Shown: positions 58,969-64,000 of the stretch, in pieces
Numbering within the stretch: the stretch's first letter is position 1
Layout of the letters: the number at the start of each line of letters is the position of its first letter
Assembly (NCBI GenBank): GCA_947561715.1
Contig: OX387200.1
Coordinates: forward strand, 5,458,501-5,522,500
Source: Ascidia mentula
Taxonomy: Eukaryota; Chordata; Ascidiacea; Phlebobranchia; Ascidiidae
Direction: 5' to 3'
Length of the DNA stretch: 64,000 nt
The notes under the pieces: generated by a model
What the model was told of the DNA's origin: nothing
Databases searched by the model: none
The model's input: the letters and a program-made list of their open reading frames with translations, nothing else
Program-made: the position numbers and the translations under genes

Positions 58969-59452
58969 GTAAGTTCGGGTATACGGAGTCGGCTATTTTT
59001 GTAATTGTCGTGTAGACTCCGTTGGTCGATGTATATTTTATCCAAAATGAGGTAAGGCCCATAGCCAGCCACCAAACGGCGATTGCATTTAAACGGTCAC
59101 GTGGTGGCGCCACATGCGATTTTCAATATCCTCGTTTAAACTTTTGTCAACTGAAATCCGCTTGGTCCTTTTCTTTAACCTAAATACGCTACTGTTGTTA
59201 CTATGCTAGAATATGCGTCTACATTTTTTGTAATTTAACAAACTGCTACTCTTCACTCCTTGTGTAAGATATGCTTTTTACACCAATTCCGCTTTTAAAG
59301 GGAAGTTTAAAGACTGTCATTATTGCGTTCGTTGGTAAACAGTCTGTCGTCACCAATTGTTTCAGCACCAAACACACACAATACAACTGAACTTATGTGG
59401 AATAATTTACACGATAGTAAAGAAGGTTGTGCATCTTGCAGTTGGCAAATCT
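58969..59452. other. Unique intergenic sequence
   Basis: Between the CKL-9 relic and the 3' end of PARK7. ORFs on the minus strand at 58770-59113 are shadows of the relic. No feature supported. Confidence 0.3.
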
Positions 59453-60596
59453 TTACAGTAACATGGGCTTCATAATTTCACACCGCTTTTCTTGGCCACA
59501 CAGAGCCTCCACCAATGCCAGGGCAAAGTCAAATGCTGTACCAGGACCTTGGCTTGTTATAAGGTTGCCATCTTTTACCACTTTTGCCTCACTGTAGTTG
59601 TAACCTGACAAAATCATCTGTTTGAAAAGGTGATGAGAGAGGTAAGCAGTATTAGTGGGTTACTTGGTCTGATGTATAATTATTTTCAATGGGCTTGTTT
59701 TGCATTGTTTCACAGTAATAAGTTTAACCAAATTGCACTCAAAACACTTGGCAAAGATAAGGTTGTTTTCGCCAGATATTGCATTTTGCTGAATGCCAGA
59801 CATGGCACTATAACTGCATGACTGCTGTTGGTGCAAATAATGAAGCCAAAATTTAGTTTTTACTTTTTTATGATGTAAAGGGTTGAGCCATAAATGTATT
59901 TTTTACACCGACGTTGCCAGTTTAGAAGCGGGCATGAAAAGTTGTTTGGTTTTGAGGTGTTTCTAAGTGCTTGTTACCTTCCATCTCATGTTTCACGCCA
60001 GGATGTGAGGTCAAAGACTTGCCAGTGAATAATCCATGAGACTTGAATGCGATCGGTGCAGCACAGATTGCACCAACAATCCTTTCTGCTTTGTTCTGCT
60101 CACTCAGTATATCTTTCACCACCGTAGCCTGTATAAAGATTTTACTAATGGCAGAAACTTCTGATTTCAAGTGATTCGCTAACCTGAGCAAAAGTTTTAG
60201 ATCCTTGCATGCCACCAGGCATTATAATAGCATCATAGGGACCTGATTGTAAGGCTGTTGCCAGATCTGAGTCTGGTACAATCTTCACTTGACGGCTACA
60301 AGTAACTGGACCAGTTCCTGCCATGCCAGCAATGGTTACATTGACCTATTAAAACAAAACATCATATTCACCTTTATAGCATATAAAAACGTAAAAACAG
60401 GGAAACACAGCATAATAATTATTATTAGTATTTTCGTTTACATTATGCAAGTTTGATTGTTTAATACTTGACAAACACAAATGCAGATCCTACACATCAC
60501 AATTACCCCGGCTCTGCGCAATACATCTGCAGTAATAATGGCTTCCATTTCTTCTGTTCCATCGGCAATAAGCAGTAAAGCCTTCTTATCACCCAT
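59453..60596 (-). CDS. PARK7: Protein deglycase/redox chaperone DJ-1 (PARK7 ortholog)
   Basis: Four exons, 60507-60596, 60184-60345, 59978-60128 and 59453-59604, with phases 0, 0 and 1, encode 184 aa (human DJ-1 has 189). The family's active-site residues fall at the same numbers: Glu18 (G-T-E-E-M-E), the redox cysteine Cys106 in A-I-C-A-A-P, and His126 in T-S-H-P. The start M-G-D-K-K-A-L-L-L follows the family pattern; the nucleophile elbow and the S-Q-G-P-G-T segment near the end are present. DJ-1 is a cytosolic homodimer linked to oxidative-stress protection. All splice sites are GT-AG. The gene is unrelated to the amplified cluster and gives a chromosomal anchor. Confidence 0.95.
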
Positions 60597-63500
60597 ATTT
60601 AAATACAGATAAACTACGCAATAAATACAAAACAGTGCATACAAGGTTTCTCTGGTGTGTGATAATACCTTACACGCACCTACAAGATGTGATTAATAAA
60701 GTAAATGCACTAAAGTCCACAACTATGCTAATTAAAAACTAGGGCAAGAGAAACATGCTGCAACAACGCAAATTCCTGGGTTACAATTTGGGAATTGCAA
60801 TTTTTGTTAAAATCTTTGGTTTTGTTTTTGCACGGTTGAGTGAGTTGTCAATGTTCAATGGTTAACATAGAAATTCATTTCCAAATTGCATGTTGATGAT
60901 GTAATTATAGTCTACCACTTTAAAAAATACCAACAACGTGTTTGATCTCTAAAAAATAGTTGTAGTCACTCTTTGACATATTTAAACATATGATGGCGTT
61001 GATGTTGTTATTAGAAATACTGACATGCGATGATACACCAGACTTCCGAGCATGCTCTCTGACGTGACTGTGGTAGTTTCCTCCAGTCATTGCCAAATAT
61101 CTTCCAGTCAAAACTAATCAACATATGGGTTAATGTCATTGAACATTAAACGTGTAGGATAAAACTTTAAGTTATCGGACCTGTTTGGACAATGACAAAC
61201 CGCATCTTCATGGTCATTTACATAATGTAAGTGTGAATTGCTTGCTATAAAATAAATGCGCCACCAAAAGCAAATAATATGGAAGAAAGCTTTCCCATCT
61301 AAATATTATTGTGTGCATCATTGCTGGGACGGGGAGTCAAAAGTGCAATGGATACATAATTTGTCCATATTTGGTGTTAATTTCTTAGCCGTTGTTATGT
61401 CACCAATTTTGAAGACTGCCATTTGATTTCAAAGGAATAGGTATATGCAAAAATAAAATGCCTATCCATAACACCATTTTTTTGAAATCCTCAGAAAATT
61501 CTTAAAATAATTCAAAGCACGTTCTTGGGATCGCGTTGACGTCATCAAGACGTTGGGTGGAAGTATACAGCGGATGTTTGGTGTGACGCAATGTATAACG
61601 TTGGGCGGGTTGAAACGTGTTTGGTGTTTACCATTAGGCCAGTGCTTATGATAACGTGCGGAGTTCGAGGTTGTACGTGATTGGGGGCAAACTATAAGGG
61701 TACAAGCAAGATCTTATAAGTGACAGAAGTGTAGGTGTTAGAAACTGTAGAGCTTTTAGGAAGGTAACAGGGTATCATTTAGATTATAACATCAAACCCT
61801 GTGATACATACATTAGGAGCGTTATGTACTTATTAAAGAGTTCCAAGTGCTACAGAATATGCACATAAACAAGCTGGGGACCTGAAACCACTAAAATTTG
61901 CATACATTTTGAGCAGCAGTTCAATTTCTCATGAACTTTTGTTTTCGAAGAAAGTAAAACAAAGCGTATTTCCTATAACGCGTTTAAACCAACGTACTTT
62001 ACACAAATTATGCACATATTGGTGGATTGAGTGCTTCTAACAAAGTAGCAATGAAGCAAAGTTGCTTAAAGTGTTTTATTGTCCGTGGACAAAACTTTTC
62101 GTTTTGTTTTAGCATTTTTCGTTGACAAAACAGATCTCGGGCATGTTCAGCAGTTCTTGCTTATAACCTGATAGAAGCTCAAGGAATCCTTCATATTTTA
62201 TATTAGCATAACAGTACGTAAATTTAATAACTCAAATTGGATTTCGCGCAGAAGTTTTGCTTTCAAATATCATTGGACCAACCACTTTTTATTTGCATAG
62301 CACTGGGGTGATGTGCGGTACAGCGCCAAAGTGCTGAAGTTGACCTGATTGCGACTTAGTTCCCCTACTGCTGAGCTAAAAACGAAATTTGTCTTTTACG
62401 CACATTCGAACTTTCGCATGCATTGATTCGATGACGCACCAGGAAACCGGCTGCTGTGAAATTTATCGTATATGTCGCGACCACAATGCATGAAGTTGCA
62501 TGGACTTAAGGGGCGCGTCTGCTACAAGGAAGAATAAGGATCTTACAAGGTGGTTGGGAATTTTATGTGTTATGGTTTCGTATACGACTTCGAGTACAAT
62601 TCGAAAAAAGACATTGCATGATTACGCAGCAGACCATATGACTATAGGGTCGCATATTTTTCGGATAGGTTTAGAGTATGTTTTGGTGCGTTGCGTTATT
62701 TGCTCGCCCGGTAATGCAAGTTTTCAATGCGTGATATATTTTTGTTGTGCTTCAGAAGAACATTCTACGATTCCACTTAACCGTTGTCAGATAAAAAAAA
62801 ACTATTTGTAGCTTCAGTCACAGTGCGTGCAAAACGTAACAAACAACTGCATTTTTTCGTTAAACCTTTCGTCACTTCTTATTTAGTGAGTGGAAATATG
62901 TGTGGTGCAGACATTTAGTTGTTTTATTTGAGTGTTACCTGTCTTTTTTAACCTCCACATAGAGCGCGTATGAGGATAACTACGTCATCAAGGTACCTTG
63001 AATTTCGTAACTCTTCGCCTGTTCAACAAAGGGTCACTTACAGGACGAACGCATGTCATGTACTAAAACCCAATGGCGTACGTGGTATAGGAGGGTTACA
63101 GGACAGGCTATTAATGTGTTGTTTACCTGATGTTCACCTCCGCACGTTGTACAACGAAGAATTGGGTAATTTTGTTCACTGACAGGATATTCGTTATTTT
63201 CGCAATCTATAGGCTTAGATGGCAGTTCTGTACGGACGAATGCTTTCAATACAGTAAAATGCTGTCAAGTGTCAATGTGCCAGGTTTAAATATAATTAAG
63301 CGCGTGTATGCAGATTCATTTTAGAATACAATGGCAATTCAGGCTTCCTTTGATACGACTAAAGCTGGAACTTAGTCTAAAAGTTGTGCGGTGCAATTGT
63401 GCTTTCAATATGTTTCTCCACTCTAACTTTTTTGTTGTTGCAACAAACCGAACGTAAAATAACCGAACTGTTTACCATGGCTGACCATACAAATCTGAAT

Positions 63501-64000
63501 GCTTTTCAGAGTGTGTAATATTTGATAATACTTTTCCTGGTGAATTTAAATGCTGGTGAAATGCAATCTCTAATACTACTTCTTCTGATGGTTCTCCTCC
63601 CAGGATCACTGACGATGATGTGCCAAAATGAACAAGGTGGGCAATTATAGAAATCGTTTGTCATTATTTCTTTTAAATGTGATGCAAAACGAAACAATAA
63701 GTTAGGAAAATATACAAAAAATGGGTCAAACGCAGATTTCATTAAAAACATTTTTTGGAAAGCTTGACAACGAAAATCCCATTGAAACAAACTAAACAAA
63801 TCATTAACGTATAGGACTAGGCATTTCCAAAATTGTGTTAAATGTGCATGATCACAAAGCTAGACTTTAAACTATTGAGGAACAGACAGATCAACTCGGT
63901 GTGTTCGTGTGTTGTCACAAGAATAAAAAACATGGGCAGGAAAAACAAAACTTCTGACCTGTTATTGTGAAACTTTCGAGGTCTGCATGCAGTGTGTAAA
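60597..64000. other. 3.4 kb without a supportable gene
   Basis: Upstream of PARK7. ORFs such as 62500-62811 (plus, 103 codons) and 63506-63799 (minus, 97 codons) have no recognisable domain, signal or supporting copy. 61500-61700 is somewhat richer in G+C and may include promoter sequence. An unrecognised exon cannot be excluded. Confidence 0.3.

Noticed and set aside
62500..62811. 103-codon ORF in the unique right flank
   Set aside because: No domain, no copy for comparison, rare-looking composition; chance ORF in AT-rich DNA is likely.
1..64000. tRNA, rRNA, CRISPR array or LTR retrotransposon
   Set aside because: No cloverleaf, ribosomal core, regular spacer array, or reverse-transcriptase-like frame was seen.

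Overview
This is eukaryotic, most likely animal, DNA. It is AT-rich, its genes have short spliceosomal introns (roughly 110-400 bp), and a clear four-exon DJ-1/PARK7 gene lies at 59453-60596. The compact style and the DJ-1 protein would fit a tunicate such as Ciona, but that assignment is an inference. There is no operon, CRISPR array or recognisable RNA gene.

Most of the window (272-58405) is an amplified gene cluster. Unit A (272-20213) is followed by a direct copy B (20214-39085), then an inverted copy C (39086-55930), then a partial inverted piece (55931-57443) and a partial direct piece (57446-58405). B and C form a large palindrome. Inside one unit the genes are also mirror-arranged around about 8-9 kb: left genes are on the minus strand, right genes on the plus strand, and the pairs share exons or upstream sequence. 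An old inverted duplication was therefore later amplified.

The genes encode a family of small secreted cysteine-rich proteins (117-145 aa) that I assembled from exons. I use the working labels CKL-1 to CKL-9 (cystine-knot-like). Each has a tiny first coding exon (2-8 codons from ATG), a second exon (rest of the signal peptide plus a short pro-segment), and a third exon with the cysteine domain. Intron 1 is always phase 0 and intron 2 always phase 2. The domain pattern is C-x(21-29)-C-x(11-12)-C-x(3-4)-C-x(5-7)-C-x(24-41)-C-x-C, with an L-P-I-A-C-E-C type ending. It resembles cystine-knot cytokines (TGF-beta, IL-17 or Spaetzle-like), but I cannot assign a known family.

Sixteen copies look intact: CKL-1, -2, -3, -4, -5, -7 in A and in B; CKL-1, -4, -5, -7 in C. 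CKL-2 in C is frameshifted, CKL-3 is deleted from C, CKL-6 is a pseudogene in all units, and relics of CKL-4, -5, -8 and -9 are scattered. A second conserved ORF, here called H (109 codons), sits tail-to-tail with CKL-4 in each unit. Right of the cluster are a CKL-3-like pseudogene (CKL-9), the PARK7 gene, and about 3.4 kb in which I see no supportable gene.
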